Source: Enterocloster asparagiformis
GTDB taxonomy: Bacteria; Bacillota; Clostridia; Lachnospirales; Lachnospiraceae
Assembly: GCA_018380885.1 (NCBI GenBank)
Contig: JAGZSY010000032.1
Span: 1 to 63,141, forward strand
Direction of reading: 5' to 3'
DNA: 63,141 nucleotides
The notes beneath the pieces were generated by a model. It was given only the letters and a program-made list of their open reading frames with translations. It was not told where the DNA came from and searched no databases. Positions 24,376-33,693 of this stretch are shown here, in pieces. How positions within the stretch are numbered: the first letter of the stretch is position 1; each line of letters begins with the position of its first letter. Made by a program: the position numbers and the translations under genes.

Positions 24376-26309
24376 ACATAACTGAGAAAATAATCCGTAC
24401 CCATCTGGCAAAGGGGGAGATGAGAGCGGGGGCTGAGATCGCCCTGGTCATCGACCAGACCCTGACCCAGGATGCCCTGGGGATGCTGGCTTACATCGCC
24501 TTTGAGTCCTTTGGGCTTCCCCAGGTGCGAACCCAGTGCTCCGTCAGCTACCTGGATCACAACATGGTCTATCTGGATCACAAGAACCCGGACGATCACG
24601 CCTATCTGATCTCCATGGGCAAAAAGTACGGAATCCGCGTGTCCAGGCCCGGCAACGGCATCTGCCATCTGGTCCACTGCGGACGGTTTGCCCTGCCGGG
24701 GAAAACCCTTCTGGGCACGGACAGCCACACGCCCACCAGCGGCGCCCTGGGGATGCTGGCCCTGGGCGCAGGGGGCATCGACGTGGCCGCGGCCATGGCC
24801 GGGGAGCCGTTCTATCTGAAAATGCCCCGGGTGGTGGGCGTGCGCCTGACCGGAGCGTTTAAGCCCGGCGTTGGGGCAAAGGATTTGGCCCTGGCGATCA
24901 CCGGACACTTTAGCGTTAAGGGCGGCACTGGCTGTGTTTTGGAGTACACCGGCCCGGCGCTGGCGCATCTGACGGTTCCCCAGCGCATGACCCTGGCGAA
25001 TATGGGGGCGGAGACCGGCGCGACCAGCTCCATATTCCCGGCGGATGAGCAGACGCGGGTTTACCTGAAGGCCCAGGGGCGGGAGGCTGATTTCCTGCCC
25101 TTGGAAGCGGACCCGGGGGCCCGGTACGACAGCGAGGTGGAGTTCGACCTGGGGAAGGTGGGCTTTATGGCGGCCCGGCCCAGCCAGCCGGACCGCGTGG
25201 AAAATGTGGAGGCGCTTCAGGGCATCCACGTGGATCAGGTCTATATCGGCAGCTGCACCAACAGCTCCTACAGCGATTTAAAAACCGCGGCCATGATTTT
25301 AAAGGGGCATGTTGTGCCGGATCACGTGAGCCTGGTGGTGTCCCCGGGATCGAGGCAGAACTATAAAATGATGGCCGAGGAGGGCATTTTAAACGATTTC
25401 GTGCTGGCTGGAGCCAGAATTCTGGAGTGCGGCTGCGGCCCCTGCGTGGGTATGGGCCAGGCGGTCCGGACAGGAGGGGTGTCGGTGCGCACCTCCAACC
25501 GCAATTTCAAAGGGCGCTGCGGCACGGTGGACGCCTCGGTTTACCTGGCGGGGCCGGCTGTGGCGGCGGCCAGCGCGGTGACCGGGTATCTGTGCGCTCC
25601 GGACGAGGTGATCTCCCCGGACCAGCTGGCGCATATCACAGAACCGGAGGCGTATTTTACCGACGATTCCATGATCGCAGAGCCGGCCGGCCCGGATGAG
25701 CGGGATCAGATTCAGGTGGTCAGGGGGCCCAGCATCCGGCCTATCCCGGTGGGAACCCCGGAAACCGGGGAGATTCGCGCCAAGGTGGTGAAGAAACTGG
25801 GGGATAATGTGTCCACGGACGAGATCGCCCCCACCGGGCCGGAGTACGGCGCGCTGCGCTCCAATGTGCCGGAGGCGGCTAAGACGGCGTTTGTCCGCAC
25901 CGATCCGGGGTTTTACGGCCGTGCGCTGGATTACGGCCGCAGCGTGATCGCGGCGGGGGACAACTATGGCCAGGGCTCCAGCCGGGAGCACGCGGCCCTG
26001 CTTCCCGCCTATCTGGGCGTCAAGGCGGTGATCGCCAGATCCTTTGCCCGCATACACCGGACGAACCTGATCAATTTCGGCGTGCTGCCCCTGACCTTTG
26101 CCGGGGAGCGGGGGCCGGAGGGGATCAACCAGGGGGACGAGCTGGTGATCCGGCCCAAAGAGTCTTTGGCTGACCGGGAGGAGACGTGGTATACCATTAC
26201 CAACTGCTCCACCGGCGAGATCTTTGAGGCCTCGGCCAACATGACGGAACGCGAGCGTGAAATCTACGCAGCCGGGGGGCTTTTAAACCTGATTAAGAAC
26301 AAATATTAA
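24372..26309 (+). CDS. Aconitase-family hydro-lyase, single-chain (paralog B)
   Basis: A 645-residue paralog of the preceding protein with the complete motif set: DSHTPTSG near residue 118, SCTNSSYSD (Cys295), CGCGPCVG (Cys355, Cys358), RTSNRN and QGSSREHAA. It is translationally coupled to paralog A through a four-base overlap. Tandem full-length aconitase-like genes suggest either two consecutive dehydration/hydration steps or enzymes for two stereoisomers. The tripartite tricarboxylate transporter downstream supports a polycarboxylate substrate. Canonical aconitase activity cannot be excluded. Confidence 0.88.
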   Translation: MNITEKIIRTHLAKGEMRAGAEIALVIDQTLTQDALGMLAYIAFESFGLPQVRTQCSVSYLDHNMVYLDHKNPDDHAYLISMGKKYGIRVSRPGNGICHLVHCGRFALPGKTLLGTDSHTPTSGALGMLALGAGGIDVAAAMAGEPFYLKMPRVVGVRLTGAFKPGVGAKDLALAITGHFSVKGGTGCVLEYTGPALAHLTVPQRMTLANMGAETGATSSIFPADEQTRVYLKAQGREADFLPLEADPGARYDSEVEFDLGKVGFMAARPSQPDRVENVEALQGIHVDQVYIGSCTNSSYSDLKTAAMILKGHVVPDHVSLVVSPGSRQNYKMMAEEGILNDFVLAGARILECGCGPCVGMGQAVRTGGVSVRTSNRNFKGRCGTVDASVYLAGPAVAAASAVTGYLCAPDEVISPDQLAHITEPEAYFTDDSMIAEPAGPDERDQIQVVRGPSIRPIPVGTPETGEIRAKVVKKLGDNVSTDEIAPTGPEYGALRSNVPEAAKTAFVRTDPGFYGRALDYGRSVIAAGDNYGQGSSREHAALLPAYLGVKAVIARSFARIHRTNLINFGVLPLTFAGERGPEGINQGDELVIRPKESLADREETWYTITNCSTGEIFEASANMTEREREIYAAGGLLNLIKNKY

Positions 26310-26351
26310 CCCGCCTGTAAAACGGAATATGAACCTGAGAAGGTCAAACAT

Positions 26352-26418
26352 ATAAGTTTTTATTATACCCCCAATTATATATAAATATTTCCACTTTTTT
26401 TCTCGCTGTGATACGATG
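26352..26418 (+). promoter_or_regulatory. LysR-type regulatory module upstream of the TTT transporter
   Basis: ATAA-N7-TTAT (from 26352), AATTATATATAAATATTTCCA (26373-26393) and TGATACGATG (26409-26418) repeat the arrangement found before the first aconitase. 20 of 21 bases and 9 of 10 bases are identical in the two core blocks. Both operons are probably activated by one regulator. Confidence 0.65.
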
Positions 26419-26521
26419 GCCTTAGTTAAAATATATAAAAAACAGAAAGAGGTCAACTCTAAAACATCTAATATGGCCAACTAGGGATGGCCGTTTAGGC
26501 AAAGAAAGAGAGGAAAAGATT

Positions 26522-27589
26522 ATGAGAAAACGTAACATGAAGGCAATGGCAATGGTTGCAGCGGCAGCGCTTGTACTGGCAGGATGCGGCGGCGGAGGCG
26601 GTTCCGCCACAACAGCGGCCAAGGAGGAAGCCACCACCAAGGCGGCTGCAGCAGCCGAGGAAAAAACAACCGAGGCGGCGGGCGATACCACAGAGGCAGC
26701 GGCTGAGAAAACAACCGATTTCCCCAATAAACCCATCGACCTGGTGGTCCCCTTTGCAGCAGGCGGAAACGTAGACTTATCCTGCCGTATTCTGGCTCAG
26801 GAGCTGGAGAAAGAACTGGGACAGCCGGTCAATGTACTGAATAAAGAAGGCGGCGGCGCTGTTGTGGGACAGACCTACGCGGTGACCCAGAAGCCGGACG
26901 GCTATACCATGCTGGCTTTGACCTCCTCCTACGTGACCAACGTGCTGAGCGGCGCTACCACATATGATATGGATTCCATTACCCCCATCGCAGAGTACTG
27001 CTTTGACCCCGAGCTGATCGTGGCTTCCGCTGATTCCGGAATCGAGACCATTGAGCAGTTCATGGAGGTGGGCAAGGAGAAGGTTCTGTTAAACTCCACC
27101 CCCGGATTCTCCACCTCCCATCATATCGCCAGCCTGATCTTCACCCAGAAGACCGGCATCGAGTTTGAGTACATGCACACCAACGGCTCCGCAGAGCAGA
27201 CCGTACAGCTGGCCGGCGGCCATGCGGAAGTGGGCTTCACCACCTACGCTGGCGCTGCTTCCCTGATCGAGCAGGGCAAGATTAAGGTTCTGGCAATCTG
27301 TGCGGACGAGCGCAGCGATATCCTTCCGGACGTTCCCACTCTGAAGGAATCCGGCGTTGACTTCGTATACGGCGCATACAGAGGCCTGGCAGTTCCGGCC
27401 GGAACCCCCGACGAGGTGGTTCAGATCCTCTCCGACGCTATGGCAAAGGTGATGGCTTCCGAGGAAGTAAAGACCCAGTTCGACAACAGCGGATTCCCGG
27501 TTACCTACGCCGACGCCGCTACCTTCAAAGCATTCCTGGCAAACGACTATGTCAGCATGGAAGCAATTCAGGATCTGATTCAGGAATAA
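26522..27589 (+). CDS. tctC: Tripartite tricarboxylate transporter substrate-binding lipoprotein (TctC/Bug)
   Basis: A 355-residue extracellular binding protein. The signal peptide ends in LAGC (Cys22 lipidated) and is followed by a Thr/Glu/Ala-rich tether to about residue 62. The Bug fold starts at FPNKPIDLVVPFAAGGNVDL, whose PFAAGG loop contacts the carboxylate of ligands in this family. It delivers polycarboxylates to the TctA/TctB membrane pair encoded next. It shares a promoter module with the aconitases, implying that their substrate is what it captures. Confidence 0.93.
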   Translation: MRKRNMKAMAMVAAAALVLAGCGGGGGSATTAAKEEATTKAAAAAEEKTTEAAGDTTEAAAEKTTDFPNKPIDLVVPFAAGGNVDLSCRILAQELEKELGQPVNVLNKEGGGAVVGQTYAVTQKPDGYTMLALTSSYVTNVLSGATTYDMDSITPIAEYCFDPELIVASADSGIETIEQFMEVGKEKVLLNSTPGFSTSHHIASLIFTQKTGIEFEYMHTNGSAEQTVQLAGGHAEVGFTTYAGAASLIEQGKIKVLAICADERSDILPDVPTLKESGVDFVYGAYRGLAVPAGTPDEVVQILSDAMAKVMASEEVKTQFDNSGFPVTYADAATFKAFLANDYVSMEAIQDLIQE

Positions 27590-27616
27590 TCCTGGCAACA
27601 GAAAGAGGTGACAGTA

Positions 27617-28060
27617 TTGAATAAAAAAGAGCTTGGTCTCGGAATTGGCGCGATCGCTCTTGGAATAGCCACACTGGTTTATTTCTTAAGTATTCCGGCA
27701 AAATCCGCGTTTTATCCGAGGATGATATCGATCGCGATTATGGTGCTGGGACTGGTGATTACATTCAACGCTGTTAAGGCCATGAAGGCTGCTCCGGTTA
27801 ATCCGGAGCAGCCCGCAGCAAAAGCACATATTTCTTACAGCAGCGTTGGGCTTATCATTGCGTATCTGTTTGTATATTATTTCGCATTCCAAATTGTCGG
27901 ATATACCATTCCCACATTTTTAATGATTATAGCAACATCCACCACACTGGGTTACAGAAAATGGAAAATTTTAATCCCCAGCGCGCTTTTGGTCAGCATT
28001 GGCCTGTACCTGGCGTTTTCACAGGTATTTAATGTCCGGTTTCCGGGCGTATTCTTCTAG
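27617..28060 (+). CDS. tctB: TTT small membrane subunit (TctB)
   Basis: A 147-residue protein with four membrane helices: LGIGAIALGIATLVYFL, a segment at ISIAIMVLGLVITF, VGLIIAYLFVYYFAF and a C-terminal hairpin. The TctB family is the poorly conserved small subunit of tripartite tricarboxylate transporters. The start is TTG at 27617, eight bases after AAAGAGG; a GTG at 27608 overlaps the ribosome site. It lies between tctC and tctA, 17 bases from the next start. Confidence 0.88.
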   Translation: MNKKELGLGIGAIALGIATLVYFLSIPAKSAFYPRMISIAIMVLGLVITFNAVKAMKAAPVNPEQPAAKAHISYSSVGLIIAYLFVYYFAFQIVGYTIPTFLMIIATSTTLGYRKWKILIPSALLVSIGLYLAFSQVFNVRFPGVFF

Positions 28061-28077
28061 GAAGGGAGGGGTATCAT

Positions 28078-29574
28078 TTGTCTAATATATTATTAGGATT
28101 TCAAACAGTTGCATCCGTCAACGTACTGCTGTTTCTGGTGATCGGCTGTGTGGTCGGACTGGTGATCGGCGCTCTCCCGGGGTTGACCGGAAACATGGCG
28201 ATCGCCCTGATGGTTCCCATGACATTTGGTATGGAACCCAGCGTGGGCCTGGCGTTTTTGGCGGCAATCTACTGTTCTTCGATCTACGGCGGTTCTATTT
28301 CAGCGATTCTGCTGGGCATACCCGGAACGATTTCAAGCTTTGCGACCACGCTGGACGGCTATCCTCTGGCGAAGCAGGGTAAAGCGGGCCTCGCCCTGGG
28401 AACCTCCACCATGGCCAGCGTGTTCGGCGGCCTGTTCAGCGCCATCGTGCTGATGTTTTTAACTCCCGTACTGGCTGAGGTTGCGTTAAAGTTCGGTCCG
28501 GGCGAGTACTTCGCTATCTCCCTGCTGGGCATCGCCTGCATCACCAGCATCAGCGGCGACAACATTCCCAAGGGGCTGCTCTCCGGCATGATCGGTCTTT
28601 TGATCGCAGTGATCGGTATGGACCCCCAGAACGGTTACCCCCGTCTGACCTTCGGCAACATGAACCTGCTCAGCGGCATCGGCCTGGTTCCCTCCCTGAT
28701 CGGCCTCTTCGGCGTGGTTTCCGTGCTGAAAACAGCCGAGGCGTGCAGGCGGGCGAAAACCACCAACACCATGCCTGAGGTGGACAATGTGTGGATCGGA
28801 TGGAAGGAATGCTTCCGCCAGCTGCCCACCTGGATTCGCGGCTCCGTGATCGGCACTGTGGTGGGAATTATCCCCGGCGCAGGAACCAACGTGGCCACCT
28901 TCATGGCCTACGACATGGAAAAGAAAATGTCCAAGGATCCTGAATCCTTCGGCAAGGGCAACGCAATCGGCGTAGCGGCCCCTGAGTCCGCCAACAACGC
29001 CGTGACCGGCGGTTCCCTGGTTCCGCTCCTGGCTCTGGGCGTTCCCGGAAACTCCACATCGGCCCTGTTTTTGGGCGCGATTATGATCCACGGGATGAGG
29101 ACCGGCCCGGTGTTCTTTACCGAGCATCCGGACGTAATCTACGGGCTGTTTATCGCGATTATCATCGCCAATATCATCATGGCTCCGCTGGGAATCTTCG
29201 TTCTGCGCTACATGAAAACCATCCTGTCCGTTCCTGAGGAGCTGTTGGCAGGCATTATACTGGCGTTCTGCGTGACCGGCGTGTTTGCCATCGCCACCAA
29301 CCCCTTCGACGTGCTGGTGCTGATCATCTTCGGCCTGATCGGATACTTCTGCTACAAGTTCGCGATCCCCACTGCTCCCATGATCGTGGCAATGGTTCTG
29401 GGCTCCATGACGGAGAACAACCTGCGCCAGGCCCTGGTTGCCAGCAAAGGCTCCTGGAACTTCCTGTACAAGCAGCCCATCACCCTGACCGTGCTGATCA
29501 TTGCGATCGGAAGCTTCTTCTTCCCCTTTATCGCGGCAAAGGTTAAGAAGATGAGAGCTGCCAAAGCGAATTGA
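28078..29574 (+). CDS. tctA: TTT large membrane subunit (TctA)
   Basis: A 498-residue permease with about 12 helices. The family signature GALPGLTGNMAIALMVPMTF lies near residue 31, and IPGAGTNVATFMAYDMEKK repeats the motif in the second half. NAVTGGSLVPLLALGVPG is also typical. The start is TTG after GGGAGGG. It forms the transport channel with TctB and is fed by TctC; transport is usually Na+- or H+-coupled. The transporter is followed by catabolic genes with almost no gap. Confidence 0.93.
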   Translation: MSNILLGFQTVASVNVLLFLVIGCVVGLVIGALPGLTGNMAIALMVPMTFGMEPSVGLAFLAAIYCSSIYGGSISAILLGIPGTISSFATTLDGYPLAKQGKAGLALGTSTMASVFGGLFSAIVLMFLTPVLAEVALKFGPGEYFAISLLGIACITSISGDNIPKGLLSGMIGLLIAVIGMDPQNGYPRLTFGNMNLLSGIGLVPSLIGLFGVVSVLKTAEACRRAKTTNTMPEVDNVWIGWKECFRQLPTWIRGSVIGTVVGIIPGAGTNVATFMAYDMEKKMSKDPESFGKGNAIGVAAPESANNAVTGGSLVPLLALGVPGNSTSALFLGAIMIHGMRTGPVFFTEHPDVIYGLFIAIIIANIIMAPLGIFVLRYMKTILSVPEELLAGIILAFCVTGVFAIATNPFDVLVLIIFGLIGYFCYKFAIPTAPMIVAMVLGSMTENNLRQALVASKGSWNFLYKQPITLTVLIIAIGSFFFPFIAAKVKKMRAAKAN

Positions 29575-29585
29575 GAAGGACCACT

Positions 29586-30935
29586 ATGAAAATTACCGGT
29601 GATTTATGTAATTATCTGGCGGAGCTGGATATCCGGCGGCTGGATCAGGAACTGCTGGAGGATATCCGGTACAAGACCCTGGACTGGCTGGGCTGCGTGA
29701 TCGGAGCGCTGGATAAAAAGAGCTCCCGCGCCGTGTTGGAAATGGCGCGGGAAAGCGGGGGAAATCCCCAGTGCAGCGCTTTCGGCCTGCCGGAGCGGAC
29801 CTCCATGTACACGGCTGCGTTTTCCAACGGAGTGCTGGGGCACACCCTGGAGTACGACGACGTCAACAAAATTGCCATCACCCACCCCGGTGCCATTGCG
29901 GTGCCGGCGGCCCTGGCGGCCGCGGAGTACTGCGGCGCCGGCTTTGAACAGTACGCCCTGGGCGTAACGGCGGGATACGAGGTGATGATCCGCCTGGGCG
30001 CGGCGTTAAACCCGTCCCATTACGATTACTGGCACACCACGGGAACCTGCGGGGCCTTTGCCGCGGCAGCGGCAGCCGGAAAGGTGATGGGGCTTAGCGG
30101 GGAAGAGCTGACCCGGGCCCTGGGAATCGCCGGAACAATGGCCTCCGGCCTGGTGTGCGTGTTCGGCACGGATGCCAAGCTGGTCAACGTTGGAAACGCG
30201 GTGGCGGGAGGCTTGAAGGCGGCGGTGCTGGCAAAAAAAGGCTTCACGGTGCCCGACGATGTGATCGAGCGGGAGGGAGGTTATGCCCAGGCTGTCAGCC
30301 AGACACGGAATTTTAAACATTTATGTCCGCAAGAAGGGGACGACCTGAGAATACTGGACTCCTACTACAAGATTCACGCGGCCTGCGGCCACACCCACTC
30401 TGCCCTTGACGCCCTTCAGAAGATCATAAAGGCTCAGGATTTCACATGGGATCAGGTGGAATCCGTGTCCGTCAAGGCTTACAAAAAAGCGGTGGAGCTC
30501 ACCGGAGCATTCTGCTGCGGCACAGAGCTGAAAGCGAAATTTTCCATGCCGTACTGCATAGCGGCCATGCTCGTATACGGGGAGGCCGGGCTCATGCAGT
30601 TCACGGAGGAAGTGAGAAATGATCCCAGAATACACGGGTTTGAAAATCGGATAAAGGTTGAAGAGGATATCTCATATACGGAGGAATACCCCATACTCAG
30701 AATTGAGCGGCTGTCCGTGACGTTGAAGGACGGCAGGAGATGGGAGGAGGAAGTGGAGCTTCCCGAAGGAAAACCGCCCAGAGAGTACATAAGGAACAAG
30801 TTCCTTTCTCTGGCAGGGCTGACAATCGACAGAGCCCGCGCCGCCCGGATCATGGAGCAGGTGCTGTCCTTAACAATGGAGTCTCCCATGAATCGGCTGG
30901 GAGAAGGTTTGCGAGGTGAACTAAATGGCGGCTAA
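29586..30935 (+). CDS. MmgE/PrpD-family protein
   Basis: A 449-residue protein of the family that includes 2-methylcitrate dehydratase, cis-aconitate decarboxylase and iminodisuccinate epimerase. LEYDDVNKIAITHPGAIAVPA holds the conserved Asp/His region, and HTTGTCGAFAAAAAAGKVMG and YKIHAACGHTHSALDA are other conserved blocks. Members act on polycarboxylates by proton abstraction next to a carboxylate. Its gene overlaps the following lyase by 11 bases. That pairing suggests an epimerase or dehydratase that prepares the lyase substrate. ATG 29586 follows GAAGGA. Confidence 0.87.
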   Translation: MKITGDLCNYLAELDIRRLDQELLEDIRYKTLDWLGCVIGALDKKSSRAVLEMARESGGNPQCSAFGLPERTSMYTAAFSNGVLGHTLEYDDVNKIAITHPGAIAVPAALAAAEYCGAGFEQYALGVTAGYEVMIRLGAALNPSHYDYWHTTGTCGAFAAAAAAGKVMGLSGEELTRALGIAGTMASGLVCVFGTDAKLVNVGNAVAGGLKAAVLAKKGFTVPDDVIEREGGYAQAVSQTRNFKHLCPQEGDDLRILDSYYKIHAACGHTHSALDALQKIIKAQDFTWDQVESVSVKAYKKAVELTGAFCCGTELKAKFSMPYCIAAMLVYGEAGLMQFTEEVRNDPRIHGFENRIKVEEDISYTEEYPILRIERLSVTLKDGRRWEEEVELPEGKPPREYIRNKFLSLAGLTIDRARAARIMEQVLSLTMESPMNRLGEGLRGELNGG

Positions 30936-32286
30936 TATGCTGGATTCCATGCTGTACCGCAATGCCTACAGCACGGAAGAGATGCGTAACATATTTGATG
31001 ACAGAACAATCATCCAGAATTTTTTGGATATCGAAAAGGCCTTAGCTGCGGTACAGGGCGATATGGGAATTATTCCCAAGGAAGCGGCTGAGGAAATTTG
31101 TAAAAAGGGATTTGTGGAGAACCTGGATATCGACGAGATCGAGGCGGGGATTGTGAAGGTGGGCCATTCCCTGGTTCCCATCCTCCGCAACTTCCAGAAA
31201 AAGTGCGACAACGGGTACGGCGAGTACATCCATCTGGGCGCGACCACCCAGGACATTTTGGACACCGGCTTTATGATGTCGGTGAAGCGCGGGTTTGAGG
31301 TGATTTACCGGGATGCGCTGGAGGCCGAGGAGGCGGTCCTGAATCTGGTGGACCGGTACGCGGACACCGTGATGGCGGGGCGCACCCACGGGCAGCAGGC
31401 TATTCCCATCACCTTCGGCTTCAAGGCTGCGGTGTGGGCCAGCGAGCTGCGGCGCGATATTGAGCGCATGGAGGATTGCAGAAAGCGCTGCTTTGTGGGA
31501 CAGTTATCGGGAGCGGTTGGTTCCATGGCCGGGTTCGGCGAGCAGGGACGGGAGATCAGCCGCAGGGTGATCCGGGCGCTGGATCTGGACGTGCCGGATA
31601 TCGCCTGGCATGTGAGCCGGGACCGCATAGTGGAGATCGTCAGCGTGCTGGCGACCCTGGGCTGTACCTTCGGCAAGATCGGCCAGGAGATCGTCTATTT
31701 GCAGGGAACCGAGACCGGAGAGGCCGCGGAAGGCTTCGTCCACGGCGCGGTGGGCAGCAGCACCATGCCCCACAAGCGCAACCCGGTGGCCCCGGAGGCG
31801 TTACAGACCCTGTCCAGGCTGGCTAAGGCCAATATGGGGGCCACCTTCGACTCCATGTACCAGTTCCACGAGCGGGACGGGGCGTTCTGGAAGATCGAGT
31901 GGATGAGCCTGAACGACACTGTGATGCTGGTGGGCGGCGTGGCGGCCAAGGGCAAAAAGCTGTTAAAGAATCTGGATGTGTTCCCGGAGCGCATGAAATC
32001 AAACTTAAACCTGTTAAAGGGTTTGATGATGTCCGAGCCGGTGATGCTGGAGCTGGGCAAAAAGATCGGCAAGCAGACGGCCCACGAGGTGGTATACGAG
32101 GTGTCCATGGCAGCGTTTGAGGAACAGGCGGATTTTAAGGCAAAGCTTCTGGAAAATGAGGTGGTCGCCGCTAATATGACCGAGGCGGAGCTGGACGCTC
32201 TCCTTGATCCGGAGCGGTATACCGGAGACTGCGCGGCGATTGCGCGGGAGGTCAGCGCCTCCATAAAGGAAAAGAGAAAAAGGTAA
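30925..32286 (+). CDS. Fumarase/adenylosuccinate-lyase superfamily lyase (copy 1)
   Basis: A 453-residue member of the superfamily that eliminates an amine, thiol or alcohol from a succinyl adduct to give fumarate, or performs related cycloisomerisations (PcaB type). HLGATTQDILDTG, AGRTHGQQAIPIT with the canonical acid His155, and the mobile-loop signature GSSTMPHKRNP (Ser278/279) are complete. It is more PcaB/ASL-like than a true PurB, and no purine genes are near. Coupled translation with the MmgE/PrpD gene indicates a joint pathway. If it makes fumarate, the fumarate reductase cluster downstream would consume it. Confidence 0.85.
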   Translation: MAANMLDSMLYRNAYSTEEMRNIFDDRTIIQNFLDIEKALAAVQGDMGIIPKEAAEEICKKGFVENLDIDEIEAGIVKVGHSLVPILRNFQKKCDNGYGEYIHLGATTQDILDTGFMMSVKRGFEVIYRDALEAEEAVLNLVDRYADTVMAGRTHGQQAIPITFGFKAAVWASELRRDIERMEDCRKRCFVGQLSGAVGSMAGFGEQGREISRRVIRALDLDVPDIAWHVSRDRIVEIVSVLATLGCTFGKIGQEIVYLQGTETGEAAEGFVHGAVGSSTMPHKRNPVAPEALQTLSRLAKANMGATFDSMYQFHERDGAFWKIEWMSLNDTVMLVGGVAAKGKKLLKNLDVFPERMKSNLNLLKGLMMSEPVMLELGKKIGKQTAHEVVYEVSMAAFEEQADFKAKLLENEVVAANMTEAELDALLDPERYTGDCAAIAREVSASIKEKRKR

Positions 32287-32301
32287 AGGAGAGCATTTGA
32301 T

Positions 32302-33504
32302 ATGAAAATCACGAAAGTTGATGTCTATATGCTGGATGCAGGGGAGCAGAGATGGCAGAGAAAGCCCATTATCTGCCGCATTCACACAGATGAAGGAGTA
32401 TACGGGGACGGCGAGGCGGGAATCGCGCTGGGAATTGGTTCCACCGGCGCCTTCGGCATGGTAAAGGATCTGGCCGGTCTGATCATCGGCATGGACCCCA
32501 TGAATATCGAGGTAATCTGGAATAAGATGTTTAAGTCCAGCTTCTGGGGCATGGGCGGCGGCGCCATCGTGTTCGCCGGAATCAGCGCCATCGACATCGC
32601 GCTGTGGGATATCAAGGGCAAGGTCCTGGGCGTGCCCTGCTACCAGCTCCTGGGCGGAAAGTTCCGCAGCAAGATGCGCTCCTACGCTTCCCAGCTTCAG
32701 TTCGGCTGGTGCGACCGCATCGGACCGTACGGAAAGCCTGAGGAGTACGCCGAGATCACCCAGTACGCTCTGGATCAGGGGTACGACGCGGTGAAGATCG
32801 ACTTCACCCAGATCGGCCTGGATGCCACCCATCTGCCCAAGAGCGACTGCGAGGGCATTCCCACCCGCAAGTTTATCGACATGGTGGATTCCCGCATGAA
32901 GGCGGTCCGCGAGACCTGCGGCTGGGACTTCGATATCATCGTGGAAAACCACTGCCGCACCGACGCCATCAGCGCCGTGATCATCGGCGAGCTGTGCGAT
33001 AAGTACAAGGCCATGGCTCTCGAGGAGCCCACCATTCCCATGAACCCCATGATGCACAAGGCGGTTCACGATAAGATCAAAACGCCCATCGCCAGCGGCG
33101 AGCGCATTTTCGGGCGTTGGCACTATATGAATAACTTTATGGAAAACAACGTGCAGCTTCTTCAGCCCGATGTGTGCAACTGCGGCGGCCTGACCGAGGC
33201 CAAGAAGATCTGCGACATGGGACAGGTATTTGACGTGACCGTGCAGGCCCACTGCGCAGGCTCGCCCATCTCCACCGCGGCGGCTCTGCACCTGGAGGCG
33301 GCGATTCCCAACTTCTGTATCCACGAGCATCATTTCCGCAGCACCCAGCCGTCGCTGACCGTGCTCTGCAAATACGACTATCAGCCGGAGCGCGGCGTTT
33401 ACACCGTGCCGGAGCTGCCGGGCCTGGGCCAGGAAATGTCTCAGTTTGCAATGGATACGGCGCTTATGCACGTGGTTGTGGACAAGGACGAGAGAGGTCT
33501 GTAA
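32302..33504 (+). CDS. Enolase-superfamily (mandelate racemase/MLE group) enzyme
   Basis: A 400-residue enzyme with an N-terminal capping domain (KVDVYMLDAGEQRW) and a TIM-barrel. SAIDIALWDIKGK is the family block before the barrel. VKIDF carries the second-strand base and DIIVENHCRTDA, ALEEPTIPM and SGERIFGR carry the Asp/Glu/Glu metal ligands. VQAHCAGSP carries the His near the C-terminal strand, as in acid-sugar dehydratases. It would abstract the proton alpha to a carboxylate of a hydroxy acid. The gene follows the lyase by 15 bases and ends at a terminator. Confidence 0.87.
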   Translation: MKITKVDVYMLDAGEQRWQRKPIICRIHTDEGVYGDGEAGIALGIGSTGAFGMVKDLAGLIIGMDPMNIEVIWNKMFKSSFWGMGGGAIVFAGISAIDIALWDIKGKVLGVPCYQLLGGKFRSKMRSYASQLQFGWCDRIGPYGKPEEYAEITQYALDQGYDAVKIDFTQIGLDATHLPKSDCEGIPTRKFIDMVDSRMKAVRETCGWDFDIIVENHCRTDAISAVIIGELCDKYKAMALEEPTIPMNPMMHKAVHDKIKTPIASGERIFGRWHYMNNFMENNVQLLQPDVCNCGGLTEAKKICDMGQVFDVTVQAHCAGSPISTAAALHLEAAIPNFCIHEHHFRSTQPSLTVLCKYDYQPERGVYTVPELPGLGQEMSQFAMDTALMHVVVDKDERGL

Positions 33505-33513
33505 GAACCATTG

Positions 33514-33563
33514 GCGTCCGCAGGGCGACGGCCGTGAGAAGGCCGCCCCTGCGGACGTTTTTT
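33514..33563 (+). terminator. Terminator of the TTT/catabolic operon
   Basis: A long stem, CGTCCGCAGGG with CCCTGCGGACG plus inner GGCC pairs, is followed by six T residues. It closes the 26522-33504 operon. Confidence 0.9.
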
Positions 33564-33693
33564 GATCAGATAGGGGCTGCGGGACGCCGGGACGGACGAG
33601 GCGGAGCCTGGGACGGATGTGCCGGCGGGACGAACCGGGGAGGGCAAAGCCAGGGCCGGGCTGCCCGCTGAGCCTATGAAAAGGAGGAATCCG

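Noticed and set aside
30925..32286. Annotation of the lyase as purine-pathway adenylosuccinate lyase (purB)
   Set aside because: It is embedded in a carboxylate catabolic operon with no purine genes, and a second similar lyase occurs in the window; the broader superfamily name is safer.
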